A DNA stretch of 64,000 bases, from NCBI GenBank assembly GCA_902763365.1, contig CACWRT010000002.1, positions 1 to 64,000 of the forward strand, in the 5' to 3' direction. Of this stretch, positions 15,323 to 24,728 are shown piece by piece (positions within the stretch are counted from its first letter, which is position 1; the number at the start of each line of letters is the position of its first letter). The notes below the pieces were generated by a model. That model was not told the origin of the DNA. It worked only from the letters and a program-made list of their open reading frames with translations, and did no database searches. The position numbers were made by a program, and so were the translations under genes. Source of the DNA: an uncultured Ruminococcus sp. (lineage in GTDB: Bacteria > Bacillota > Clostridia > Oscillospirales > Acutalibacteraceae).

Positions 15323-15961
15323 TTAATATACAGCTTGTTTGATCGGATGCCTAATAATAGTTTTCAGCTTATCCGGTGCGACCCGCCTTGCATCAGAAAG
15401 ATAAATTTCATGATGACGGCGTTTTTCGGAAATGTCAATAGAATAGCCTTCCTGTTCCATGAATTCGTGCATAAGCTGTATAGTCGCAGGTTCATCATCA
15501 TAACTGCCGATGTGCATACATTGTACGCACAATCCTTCATTGCAGTTCAGGAATTCTACCTTTGAGAAATCTGTCCTTTTCTTTTTGGACGCCTCATCGA
15601 CTGCCCAATCAAAATCTGCTTTCGTTACAAAATCGGGCAGTCGGATAAGCGATATCCAGTTGAAATTCTCTTTGTGAGCATAGTCGATACCCTGTATACC
15701 GTCCTGCCACCAGAAGCCCTCAAGCGGAGGAACAACATAATCAAAATAGCCTTCGATTTGATGACTGCCTTTTTTACTCATTTTGATGGTGAACGCTACT
15801 GCGTAAAGCAGACCGATGGACTGTTTGTACTCGCCGTCCGGTGTATTCGGATCGCCTTTGCCGCGAACAGCAATATAGTTCATAGTCGGTACGTTAACAA
15901 TAGTCGGTTTTTTTGGCGGCATATAGAATTCTTTGTATTCTTTTTTATAGTCAAATGGCAT
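15323..15961 (-). CDS. GyrI-like small-molecule-binding domain protein
   Basis: A 212-residue protein of the stand-alone GyrI-like (SOUL/effector-binding) superfamily, recognised from PTMNYIAVRGKGDPNTPDG, the FDYVVPPLEGFWW segment and the C-terminal HHEIYLSDARRVAPDKLKT. Such proteins bind hydrophobic small molecules and some hydrolyse electrophilic drugs; no substrate can be assigned here. AAAAGGAG precedes the start. The next minus-strand gene upstream encodes a second, shorter GyrI-type domain. Confidence 0.87.
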   Translation of the reverse strand: MPFDYKKEYKEFYMPPKKPTIVNVPTMNYIAVRGKGDPNTPDGEYKQSIGLLYAVAFTIKMSKKGSHQIEGYFDYVVPPLEGFWWQDGIQGIDYAHKENFNWISLIRLPDFVTKADFDWAVDEASKKKRTDFSKVEFLNCNEGLCVQCMHIGSYDDEPATIQLMHEFMEQEGYSIDISEKRRHHEIYLSDARRVAPDKLKTIIRHPIKQAVY

Positions 15962-16007
15962 TACTTGTACTCCTTTTTAATTTTCTCACAAATATACGGA
16001 CATTTTT

Positions 16008-16379
16008 CTACTTTATACCAATATAAATATGTACCTCGCAGTTTTCCGGGTCATCATTCCGGTATTCTTCAAAATCAAATAAATATGTACGTTCCAAGGG
16101 CATTTGCCAAAGCTTCTGCCAGAATTCGCCTACAGCTGTCATCATGTTGCCGATCACAATAAATTTTGCATATTTTCCTGAAGGCAGAATTCGTACCTCA
16201 AATCCTTCGTGAATATCACCGCTGACTTCACAAGCTGTCATGAATGTATAATCACCGTGTTCGTTATTTTCATAGTCTGTGTAGATACCCATGGTTTTAC
16301 CTGTTGTTTTGTGCGGTATTGCAGAATATCCGTCTTTACTGAAAAATCTATGCCATAAGCCGCCGATAACTTTCCCCAT
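16008..16379 (-). pseudogene. Effector-binding (GyrI/AraC-type) domain, 5' end damaged
   Basis: From ATG 16379 there are 123 residues with the effector-binding fold pattern (HRFFSKDGYSAIPHKT, MGIYTDYENNEHGDYTF and a C-terminal EVHIYIGIK). The first beta strand expected for the fold, KKVAGFTARTSNASPDM, is encoded immediately upstream in the same frame to about 16430, but no start codon is available there. A one-base change in an A-run near 16405-16411 would join it to another frame. Repeat copy 4 lies directly upstream. I infer a truncated or frameshifted gene, though a short functional protein from 16379 is possible. Confidence 0.6.
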
Positions 16380-16493
16380 ATCCGGGGAAGCATTGCTTGT
16401 GCGGGCTGTAAAGCCTGCAACTTTTTTGGTTTTTCGTAATTTTTAGTTGGTTCCCCTCATTATACCATGCCCAATTCAGTCAAGCCAAGCGTA

Positions 16494-16672
16494 TACGTCA
16501 GCATGACGCTGGACCCTAAAACGCAGGGTTCGCTGCGCTTACGCTCCGCTCTGGGCTCATCACTGCAACCTTTATTTGTCGCGGTTATTACTTTTTTATC
16601 GGCTGCCTTTTTGTGTTCCTCGCTTAAAGTTATTGAAGAGTTTAATTTTCCCAGAATTATTTTACACTAACC
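16494..16672. repeat. Interspersed repeat family A, copy 4 (longest copy)
   Basis: Contains GACGCTGGACCC, the GC-rich CTCTGGGCTC block, the AT-rich core GCGGTTATTACTTTTTTATC and, at 16649-16671, 23 bases identical to the reverse complement of the insertion-sequence left end at 9445-9467. It is followed by a separate hairpin, ACCGTCACTG/CAGTGACGGT (16670-16697). Open frames drawn through it are not genes. The rest of 16700-16956 holds AT-rich sequence with a possible TATAAT at about 16854 and the ribosome binding site of the next gene. Confidence 0.85.
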
Positions 16673-16956
16673 GTCACTGTCTTACGGCAGTGACGGTACA
16701 TTCTGTAATGACAGTTACCCTTTTTCGTGTTTTACAGCACAAAATGCCTGTCGGATCAGGACTGAAAAATAAATCGTATTAAAGTGATAACTTTGTGTTC
16801 TGCTTTTCATTGATTTCTTTTTTTAAAAAAGTATTTTGATACACAAAAAAATGATATAATATATTCAGAAAAATTTTTGGTAACAGCTATCCTTTTTGAT
16901 TCTGATTCGTCTGTATTACAGATCGAAAGGATCAATAAACAGATTTGGAGGTAAAA

Positions 16957-18888
16957 ATGGAAAATAAAGAAACAGAAATATTGGTTCGCAGAACAATAGA
17001 AGGAGATACGGGCGCTTTTGAAAGGCTGTATCAGGAAACAAATCAGAGGGTATATTTTATCTGTATGAATTTTCTGCGCAACGAACAGGATGCTAAGGAT
17101 GCAATGCAGGACACATATCTGACAGCCTTTAAAAACATTCGTCAGCTTTCTGATCATCAGAAATTCAGAACTTGGGTCGAGCGTATTGCAGTAAACCGAT
17201 GTAAGGATATCCTGAAGAAGAATCAACCCGTACCTGTGGACGATGACATTCTGAAAGAAACGCTGCTTACGGAGGATGAGTTTACTATCCCGGAAAAGTA
17301 CATAGTTGACAAGGATAAACGCCGTATCCTGATGGATATTATGAGGACAAGACTGACACAGCTGCAATATCAGACTATAATTCTTTATTATTTTAATAAT
17401 CTGTCCGTTGCAGAAATCGCAGAAATAATGGAATGCAGCGAAGGTGCAGTCAAAAACCGTCTCAGTAAAGCAAGAGCGGCTATCAAGAAAGCAATAGAAG
17501 AGTATCAGAAGGACAAGGACGACAAGCTGTTTGTATTTGCCGGAGTACCATTTCTTGCGAAGGTGTTTGATGAGGAAAGCAAAACCCTGACCGCGCCGGC
17601 ACTAAATACAGCTATGCTGACAAGCTCAGCGGCATCAGCAGGTACAGAAGTTTCCGCTTCGGCAGGAGTACCATTAAAAACAGGAGGAATTATTATGAGT
17701 AAAAAAGTATTGATAGGAATATTGGCAGGAGCTGTTGCAGCAGGAGGAATAACAGCTGCAATTATTGCCGCGTTTAATTCCGGTTCAAATCAGACATCTC
17801 AGCAAGTTGTACAGGAGTCAAAAAGCAGTGTCGTTTCACGGTCAGATAATTCTGACATTTCAGAAATTTCTGACAGCTCAGGTACAGCTTTATCGTTCCA
17901 AATGACTCCGCATTACAATTTTCAGGATAAGCAGGGAGAAGTTATGCAGAACGGCGGCTGTACAAATGCACAGTATGACTATGTAGTCTTGAAAGATAAT
18001 ACTGTATGGAATTATGATTCTCCAAGCAATAAGTACACACAGGTCACGACATTGGATGACGGTAGTGACGAGATAGTTTCAAAAACGGTTTACAGCATAG
18101 GAGAGGGCGGCAGTCATGTAGTGACATTCAGTACTTCCGACGGAAAAACAAAGGTGTATGACAAAAAAGGACACTCGGCGGTTCTTCCCACTACAGATTT
18201 TTTAATGCTGAAAAGCAACACAAGCATGGGAATATATAACACATATCAGATCACTCAAGGAAAGCTTACTGTTACCGTATATGATGCTGAAGGCAGCGTA
18301 CTGGCAGACGAGCATGAAGTAACACTTTATAGCCCAGATTTCGGATACATTCCCGCCGAGGATATAAAAGACGTATACATTTACAGAGATTCATGTGCTG
18401 TTCTCAAAAACAACGGAACGATGTTCTTCTTCACTGATCTGCCGCTGTTCAAAGGGGAAAAGGAAGACAAGTATGAACTATTGGTTTCGTCTTATTTTGA
18501 TGTTATTTACCATGTCAAAGAGTCGTTAAGTACAAACGATTCATCGGAAATATTCTATTCGGCAATGGATGATGACAATGTAGTTTACTACACGAAGACA
18601 GTTTTCGGCCACAGAAATGACCATTCGGGAACGTGTAGTCTTCCTTACGGATATAAAGCATCTGATATTGAAATGATCTCATCACATTCCGACGTATACA
18701 TATTTATGAAGGATAAAACAGTATTCTACACTTCTGAGATCACTAAAACACCTTCGTGGACACCTGTTGATGTCCTGACCGAAATTAATAAAAGCAGTGA
18801 ATTAAAATCTTTCCGCAATCTTGGTATGACCAGGAATGTTCTTAAAACCGATGGGACGTTTTATAGCTTATGGGTAGAACGGTCATGA
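16957..18888 (+). CDS. ECF sigma factor fused to a membrane-anchored extracellular domain
   Basis: A 643-residue protein. Residues 1 to about 180 are an ECF sigma factor: region 2 (AFERLYQETNQRVYFICMNF, EQDAKDAMQDTYLTAF) and region 4 (SVAEIAEIMECSEGAVKNRL). An Ala/Ser/Thr-rich linker (about 205-245) leads to one membrane helix (about 250-272, VLIGILAGAVAAGGITAA) and an extracellular domain of about 370 residues that I do not recognise. GGAGG is 5 nt before ATG 16957. A second, in-frame ATG at 17695 behind AGGAGG could make the membrane part alone. Compare the unfused sigma/anti-sigma pair at 55773-57205. Inference: the extracellular part holds the sigma domain at the membrane until a signal arrives. 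Confidence 0.85.
   Translation: MENKETEILVRRTIEGDTGAFERLYQETNQRVYFICMNFLRNEQDAKDAMQDTYLTAFKNIRQLSDHQKFRTWVERIAVNRCKDILKKNQPVPVDDDILKETLLTEDEFTIPEKYIVDKDKRRILMDIMRTRLTQLQYQTIILYYFNNLSVAEIAEIMECSEGAVKNRLSKARAAIKKAIEEYQKDKDDKLFVFAGVPFLAKVFDEESKTLTAPALNTAMLTSSAASAGTEVSASAGVPLKTGGIIMSKKVLIGILAGAVAAGGITAAIIAAFNSGSNQTSQQVVQESKSSVVSRSDNSDISEISDSSGTALSFQMTPHYNFQDKQGEVMQNGGCTNAQYDYVVLKDNTVWNYDSPSNKYTQVTTLDDGSDEIVSKTVYSIGEGGSHVVTFSTSDGKTKVYDKKGHSAVLPTTDFLMLKSNTSMGIYNTYQITQGKLTVTVYDAEGSVLADEHEVTLYSPDFGYIPAEDIKDVYIYRDSCAVLKNNGTMFFFTDLPLFKGEKEDKYELLVSSYFDVIYHVKESLSTNDSSEIFYSAMDDDNVVYYTKTVFGHRNDHSGTCSLPYGYKASDIEMISSHSDVYIFMKDKTVFYTSEITKTPSWTPVDVLTEINKSSELKSFRNLGMTRNVLKTDGTFYSLWVERS
17682..17697 (+). promoter_or_regulatory. 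Internal ribosome binding site inside the sigma-membrane fusion
   Basis: A perfect AGGAGG (17682-17687) stands 7 nt before ATG 17695, in frame, at the exact boundary between linker and membrane helix (MSKKVLIGILAG). Translation from here gives a 397-residue membrane protein without the sigma factor. Confidence 0.65.
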
Positions 18889-18889
18889 A

Positions 18890-19099
18890 TTACAGACATA
18901 TTGGTTTATAAGACAAGGCTTTATCTGCAATCTGCTCCGGTGTGAGATCATCCCAAAAAATATAATCTGAAATGTTCGGGTCGATCACACCGCTTTTCAG
19001 TTTCTCAACAAGCCTGTCGATTTCTTCTTCCGTATGACTCTCTACGTCCAATATCTGATTTATCAAATCAATAATTTGCTCTCTTGACCATAATTCCAT
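18890..19099 (-). CDS. Bacteriocin (colicin/pyocin-type) immunity-like protein
   Basis: A 69-residue acidic protein. The pattern EEEIDRLVEKL then ISDYIFWDDLTPEQIADKAL resembles the helical colicin-E/pyocin-S immunity fold, in which a SD-I-F/Y segment contacts the nuclease toxin. GGTGGTG precedes the ATG. It is the last gene of the minus-strand run 25148 to 18890. No cognate nuclease toxin is visible in the window, so it may be an orphan immunity gene against competitors' toxins. Family assignment is by pattern recognition only. Confidence 0.55.
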   Translation of the reverse strand: MELWSREQIIDLINQILDVESHTEEEIDRLVEKLKSGVIDPNISDYIFWDDLTPEQIADKALSYKPICL

Positions 19100-19147
19100 T
19101 TTATCACCACCCTAATTTAATACCGTTATGCAACACAATCAAAAACA

Positions 19148-19531
19148 TCAGTCAATAACCCAATTGATCTCAGTAAGCAATGTATTATCAGTCAAAAAGC
19201 TTTTTAGTATTTTTAATGCAGTATCATATTTGATCGTGTCTTTGATATAAAATTCAGACTCATCATCACCCAGATAGAAAGTAATAATATCATCGCCTTC
19301 GTTTTCACCCTCGGGGGACATTGAGTAACTTTGGCTGACCGGGAAATAATCTATGATACTGTATTGTTCATTTCCTACGCCAATCAAAATTTCATCTTTT
19401 GAGTTTGACTCAATCTGTACGATAACAGGAAATCTATTTATATATGTGCAATGTATACAATTTATTATTTCAATAACATCTTCTGCACTATCCGAAGCAG
19501 CTTGATTTTCATCCCACCGTATTGTCCACAT
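19148..19531 (-). CDS. Imm1-type immunity protein
   Basis: A 127-residue protein starting at MWTIRWDENQ; AAAGGAG is 8 nt upstream, and the longer frame lacks a ribosome binding site. The pattern IIDYFPVS followed by DIITFYLGDDESEF and a C-terminal Trp-containing strand is characteristic of Imm1 immunity proteins of polymorphic toxin systems. It starts 25 nt after the DUF4132 gene and precedes the colicin-immunity-like gene, probably in one operon. No matching toxin is seen nearby. Confidence 0.72.
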   Translation of the reverse strand: MWTIRWDENQAASDSAEDVIEIINCIHCTYINRFPVIVQIESNSKDEILIGVGNEQYSIIDYFPVSQSYSMSPEGENEGDDIITFYLGDDESEFYIKDTIKYDTALKILKSFLTDNTLLTEINWVID

Positions 19532-19556
19532 AAAAGATCTCCTTTTCAATTTGTTA

Positions 19557-22500
19557 TCAGCTTCTGATCTGGTCCATAATATACGGATCTTTGATCTTGC
19601 TGTCCTCGGCAAAGGTAAGCACCTTTGTCATTATCTCGGCAGTTTTCGGGTCTTCATCAATAAACGGCAGGAACAGCTTGCTCTTTTTGCCGCCGCCAAC
19701 TGCAAGCACATTGATCTGATGACCGCCGATCTTGTGTATCACACCGCTGCCGAGATGAACGGTATATTTTCCATGAGTTCCGTCAATAAAGGCATGATTC
19801 TTTTCAAAGTGTACATTCCTGATGCCGAACAGCGACAGATTGAATTCAAGGATGACACGGCGCATTTCAACTGTTGAATGACTTGTTTCCGGATCAACTC
19901 CGCCTGCGTGTGCAACGCTTACAGCAAGGTCAACATCACGCATTATTTCAGAATATATGATATCCGGCACATCCTCTATTTTCAGCAGTGCACCGGTTTT
20001 TCTGTCGGTAAAGAATACACCCTCAAGAGTCGGTGCTTCAATATCCCCGGGGGAGAACCAATCGGCTTCCGCATAGATAGATGCGATAATATTATCCTTA
20101 TAATAAATCTTCTGTAAGCCGTCTTCATAATCTGCTATCCATCGGCGGTTTTTAAGTGCACCGACTGTGCGCTTGGTCTGTATCTGATTACCCGCAAACA
20201 TAAGGGAACGGTCTTTATTCATTTCCTCAGGCAGCTTGACATAAAGCTCGCGGAATACCTGACGGAAGGGCTGCTTTCTGCCTTCACTATTGCCGAGCGT
20301 CATCATCAGCTTCTGATAATCCGCCCATACGCCGGATTTATAGAGATCAAAGGGATGTGCAACCCGAAGCCTTGTATTTTCACTGATACTATGTAATTCT
20401 CCGTTCTGATCGGATAGTCCGCACTCGATCGGCAGACCGCTGATTGGCTTATCATCGTCGGAAATAAAGACAATGTTTTCAGTTATTGCCTTTGTAACAG
20501 GGTTTTCGCTGAGTCTGCGAAGCTCGCCGAAGGTAAAGCAGTCACGCTCCTCCATAGATGTCTCAAACATTCTGACGGTACGGCTGTACTGCTGTTTTAG
20601 CTTATTACAGAATTCCTTGATCTGTAATAATTCATCGTTTTTCTTAATTGCGGCAGGAACAGATTTCAGCGTCTTGCCGTCTTTTTCTATCATTATAGCA
20701 GCTTTTCCGAAGTTATCTACAGTGATTCTTACATCATAATCTCCGATGCGGTTATTTTCAAAATAGCTGCTGTTCTCCTGCACAAGAGCCGTTTCCATAG
20801 AAAGGGTAAGCCTTGTTTCGTCGCTGTACCCTGCGGTGACAGCAAGGTTTTTCAGCGCATATGCACAGGCTTCGCCCTCGCTTGCTCTGCGCTGTGCGCC
20901 GAACTGCTTGCTTTCTTTAAGGAATCTTTGTATAAATTCATATCTTTGCAAAATATCCGATTTATCCTTTGACGGTATTATCGCCAGCGCCATAAGCAAG
21001 TCCTTGTTTCTCTTATCGCTTATGGTGTTTTCGGTTTCGGTTATATCCATTTTGCCGAGGGCAGCGTCAGCATATTTTCTTGCACGGGTATGCTTGTTGC
21101 CTGCGGAGGAATACTTTGCGCTTTTATACAGTTTTTGGAATGTCTTTTCTCCGAGAATGTCATATACCTCAAAGAACCATTTTACATCAAAACAGCCGCC
21201 GTTAAGCTCCTCTTTTGTAAGGGGAGTATATTTTGCGATAATGGCTTCACGCTTGTTATCGATTGATTCGGCAGTATGAGCCATAAAATAATAACAGCCG
21301 GATTTCATTCCCTTGATACCGAGATAGCCCTCGATAATATCCATCCACTGCGGGGAGAACATTGCAACCTCGATAAGCCTGTCGGTGGTGATCTTCGAGC
21401 CTTTCAGCAATTCTTTGAGCTTTTCGGAATTGTCGTCCGCTGTGGGATAGCAGACAGAAAGCAAATGAGAAAGACTTTCTTTTTTGGACATCTGACTGCC
21501 GTAATAGCTTGTTTTGAGAGCTTCATTACCCAGCGCTTTCAGAATCTGTATAAATCTGTCAAGACCGTAAATTGCACTTATACTGCGTATCGAACTTGAA
21601 AATACCGTTTCGCTGTCGCCTCGCTTCAGCTCCACATCCAGTACCTTGTCAATGATCGTCTGTGCAAACATATTGCCGATCTTATATAGCTCACTGTCAC
21701 GGGGGATAGTATCGTCCTCGCAGAGCGTTTTTCCCTCCTCTGCAAGAAGCTTTACAAAGCTGTTGCTTTCATGGGGTGAATTATAATAGAAGCGTATCGG
21801 AGAGTTGCTGACAAATACATTTAAACCAATTATTGCATTTGAAAGACCTATTATTCTGAACATTGACTTGAGGAAAATATCACGGTCGATAATTCCCGTG
21901 CGGTATGCCTTTATATAGTATTCCACCGGAATATAGTCGGGTTTGCCCCAGTATCCATCAACATTTTCATAATGCCCGATATAATCAATTTTTTCTGCAA
22001 GAGCGTGGAGAAGGCGGAAATTCGTTTCAAAATCCTCGTTTATTCTGTCATACAAGTCATCAACAAGGTTGTTAATGATCGGTACAGTTTTAATAAACCG
22101 GACACGATCTATAGAACCATGGTATGTATAGCGTGGGTCTCTTTTTACTTTAAGCCACAATTCATCCTCATTCATTTCGAGCAGGCATCCGGCAAAATTC
22201 TGCAAAACCTCTATCGGCATTCTGAGGTCAAAACGCTTTTCGATATAGTATTTTACAGAACTGATCAGATATGAAAAATCATTTTTGGAAAACCTCTCAT
22301 CTTCTGCTCCAAGCTCTTTTTCTCTGTTGTAATCTGCAAAATCACCGAAAAAGCTGTGCAGTTTATCGTTTATGGTCTTTCTTGCATCATCTGTAATTTC
22401 GTCTGTACGATATGATATCCATGAATGAAAGAAGCAGTAGAATCTTTGCGGTGTTTTTATAACTTCCTCATAGTATTTGTTCCATAAATCGGAAAAGGGC

Positions 22501-24716
22501 ATTTTGTTCTGAATATCGGACATACCGAGAAATACATGGTACAGTGCCCCCATATTTCCGAGAATACGCTCATCGCCCCAGTGATCAGTATATTCCTTTT
22601 CTGAATTTTCATCGACTATTTTCAGCAGAGCGCGGAACATATCATTAAGTTCCTCATTTGAAATGCTGAAATAGTTTCTTACAACTCTGATATCAGGCTT
22701 GAAATCGGGCGGGGCAAGCTGTGCCTTCGGGTCATAAAGTCCGTAGCCGTTTTCCTTTGTGACCTGTTCGGCGCCGGCAGAGCTTGTCAGCTCGTTTATA
22801 AGTATCTGCTCACGCTCGGTAGGTGAGGGGATGGCGGCAACTGCCTGCTTTGAAGCTGAAAAATCATACTCCGTATAGGTACTGATTCCGTACTGCAAAA
22901 GGTCAAGTGCGGCGAGACGGATGTTTTCATTTTTAGCCGACAGCATACGGATAATACTTTCCTCAAGCTCATTATCCTTACGCATTTTGAGCAGGTCAAT
23001 AACTCCCGAGCGCAGCTCTGCTGTCTTGTATTTTGCGAAGCCTTCTATAGTTTTGTATTCGCTGTCGCTGAGTCCGGTTTTTTCCAGTATCTCAACGGCA
23101 GTTTTACGTGTGCCGCTTTCCTTATCCGCAACGGCATTTATGACTGTTTCACGCTGCTTGGGTGTGCGTAAAGCTTCGCCAATCAACGAAACAGCGTAGC
23201 ATCTGTTATATGTATCAATTTCTGTCAAATGGTTGCAGATAAAATCGATCTTTTCATCATCCTCTATTATACTCGCACAGTCGATCATACAATAAAGTAT
23301 ATCGCTTTTTGAGACTGACGCACTAAACCAAGGATACAGAAGAGGAGCGTATTTTTCCTCTTTATGCGGCATTTTCTCGTACATATTCAGCAGAATATCA
23401 TAATGTACCGAAGCAAGCTGTTTATTTTTGCGCAGCTCTTGTCTTATCTGTGATTCCTGTCTGCCGTAATACGGTATATGCTTACTGTACGGATAATCTC
23501 CCCTTAAAACAGAAAACAGCTTGTAATTATCGGGATATTTTTCGGTCACGGTGAGAGCAATACGCATAGCGGTTTCGGGGTAGCCTAAATTCTGACAGAA
23601 ATATCCTATTGTCAGGAGATGTATTTCCTTCGGCTCAAACAGCTTGGTTTCGCTTTCAGCCTTTTCCTTATTTCTGCCGAAAAAGCCTTTTATTTTATCC
23701 ATTGTGGTTGCAGCGGACTTTTCATCGGGAACTCCGACAAGACCTATGATGGTTTGCAGTGCCTTGTGAACATCATAGAATCCGATGCCCCAAAGTCCCA
23801 TATAAATATCTACCGGATCATCGGTCTTTATCTTTTCTATTGCATTATCATAGCTTTCAAGGACAAAGGGAATATCATCGAGCATCTTTTCTGCAAGACG
23901 ATCAGGGTCTTCATATCGGCAAAGCCCTGTCCATGTGCCGACAGCACGCTTTACGGATGAAAAACGAATAAGGTTATTTTCCTGAATAGTTTTTATAAGG
24001 CTGATAAAAGCTTGTGCTGTACCGAAATCTGCATTTTCGCAGATAGACTGACGCAGACCCTCGGAAAGTCTTGCGGCAACAAGCAGACGGCACATAAGCT
24101 CGTGAAGCTCCGCATTATCACAGCAGAAAACCGCACGGATAACGGAAACGGTCAGTATTTCCGTATTGCGCTCGCTGTTCATCATTTCTTTTACGACTTC
24201 AATTACCTTTGTGTCGCCCTTGTCGATACGAGCAGCAATAATATAGTGATCAATATAGTAGGATTTGCGGCGGTTCAATTCCTCGCCAAAGGGACAGTCC
24301 TTGCCGGAAATATATTTTCCCATATCGTTTATGTCAGTACCGCGGAATCCCATAAGATAGTAAGTCGCCATCACAAGAAAGGCTCTTTGCAGAAACGGCG
24401 AATAGTCCCTGCTGCGGAAACTGCGGCGGCCATAGCTTTCGCTGTATTGAAATTTTGTGAATTTATCAAGCATATACCTGAAATCATCAATAAATTGCGG
24501 CGGTATCATCAGCTTCACAAGCTTTGAATAATGCTTGTCAAAATAACCGTTCAGATCTTCAATAGCACCTGTCTGTTCCGATCGTACCCAATGCTCTTTC
24601 ATTATCTGATCAAAAATAGTCTTTTCCTGTTCACTTAGAGCAGAGATCTGCTTCTTATTTGTTTCTTGAAATTCCTTGTCATACTTTTTGAGTTCATTTT
24701 CATAATCCATGCTCAT
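19557..24716 (-). CDS. Giant DUF4132-domain protein (MolR/YehI-like)
   Basis: A 1719-residue soluble protein. Its C-terminal about 220 residues contain the DUF4132 signature: NRRWIADYEDGLQKIYY, DWFSPGDIEAPTLEG, SEIMRDVDLAVSVAHAGG, ETSHSTVEMRR, VHLGSG and FLPFIDEDPKTAEI. Residues about 480-620 look like HEAT-type helical repeats. No signal peptide or membrane segment is evident. DUF4132 proteins include E. coli MolR and YehI; their biochemical role is not established. The ribosome binding site GGAGG overlaps the TAG of the upstream 139-residue gene, so the two are tightly coupled. Downstream are two immunity-type genes. Confidence 0.88.
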   Translation of the reverse strand: MSMDYENELKKYDKEFQETNKKQISALSEQEKTIFDQIMKEHWVRSEQTGAIEDLNGYFDKHYSKLVKLMIPPQFIDDFRYMLDKFTKFQYSESYGRRSFRSRDYSPFLQRAFLVMATYYLMGFRGTDINDMGKYISGKDCPFGEELNRRKSYYIDHYIIAARIDKGDTKVIEVVKEMMNSERNTEILTVSVIRAVFCCDNAELHELMCRLLVAARLSEGLRQSICENADFGTAQAFISLIKTIQENNLIRFSSVKRAVGTWTGLCRYEDPDRLAEKMLDDIPFVLESYDNAIEKIKTDDPVDIYMGLWGIGFYDVHKALQTIIGLVGVPDEKSAATTMDKIKGFFGRNKEKAESETKLFEPKEIHLLTIGYFCQNLGYPETAMRIALTVTEKYPDNYKLFSVLRGDYPYSKHIPYYGRQESQIRQELRKNKQLASVHYDILLNMYEKMPHKEEKYAPLLYPWFSASVSKSDILYCMIDCASIIEDDEKIDFICNHLTEIDTYNRCYAVSLIGEALRTPKQRETVINAVADKESGTRKTAVEILEKTGLSDSEYKTIEGFAKYKTAELRSGVIDLLKMRKDNELEESIIRMLSAKNENIRLAALDLLQYGISTYTEYDFSASKQAVAAIPSPTEREQILINELTSSAGAEQVTKENGYGLYDPKAQLAPPDFKPDIRVVRNYFSISNEELNDMFRALLKIVDENSEKEYTDHWGDERILGNMGALYHVFLGMSDIQNKMPFSDLWNKYYEEVIKTPQRFYCFFHSWISYRTDEITDDARKTINDKLHSFFGDFADYNREKELGAEDERFSKNDFSYLISSVKYYIEKRFDLRMPIEVLQNFAGCLLEMNEDELWLKVKRDPRYTYHGSIDRVRFIKTVPIINNLVDDLYDRINEDFETNFRLLHALAEKIDYIGHYENVDGYWGKPDYIPVEYYIKAYRTGIIDRDIFLKSMFRIIGLSNAIIGLNVFVSNSPIRFYYNSPHESNSFVKLLAEEGKTLCEDDTIPRDSELYKIGNMFAQTIIDKVLDVELKRGDSETVFSSSIRSISAIYGLDRFIQILKALGNEALKTSYYGSQMSKKESLSHLLSVCYPTADDNSEKLKELLKGSKITTDRLIEVAMFSPQWMDIIEGYLGIKGMKSGCYYFMAHTAESIDNKREAIIAKYTPLTKEELNGGCFDVKWFFEVYDILGEKTFQKLYKSAKYSSAGNKHTRARKYADAALGKMDITETENTISDKRNKDLLMALAIIPSKDKSDILQRYEFIQRFLKESKQFGAQRRASEGEACAYALKNLAVTAGYSDETRLTLSMETALVQENSSYFENNRIGDYDVRITVDNFGKAAIMIEKDGKTLKSVPAAIKKNDELLQIKEFCNKLKQQYSRTVRMFETSMEERDCFTFGELRRLSENPVTKAITENIVFISDDDKPISGLPIECGLSDQNGELHSISENTRLRVAHPFDLYKSGVWADYQKLMMTLGNSEGRKQPFRQVFRELYVKLPEEMNKDRSLMFAGNQIQTKRTVGALKNRRWIADYEDGLQKIYYKDNIIASIYAEADWFSPGDIEAPTLEGVFFTDRKTGALLKIEDVPDIIYSEIMRDVDLAVSVAHAGGVDPETSHSTVEMRRVILEFNLSLFGIRNVHFEKNHAFIDGTHGKYTVHLGSGVIHKIGGHQINVLAVGGGKKSKLFLPFIDEDPKTAEIMTKVLTFAEDSKIKDPYIMDQIRS

Positions 24717-24728
24717 TATATTATCCTC

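Noticed and set aside
16467..16782. Two small plus-strand open frames
   Set aside because: They lie within repeat copy 4 and its hairpin, and their sequence follows the repeat rather than any protein family.
16820..16956. ECF-type autoregulatory promoter before the sigma fusion
   Set aside because: GGTAAC and CGTC motifs are present but more than 20 bp apart, too far for a typical ECF promoter.
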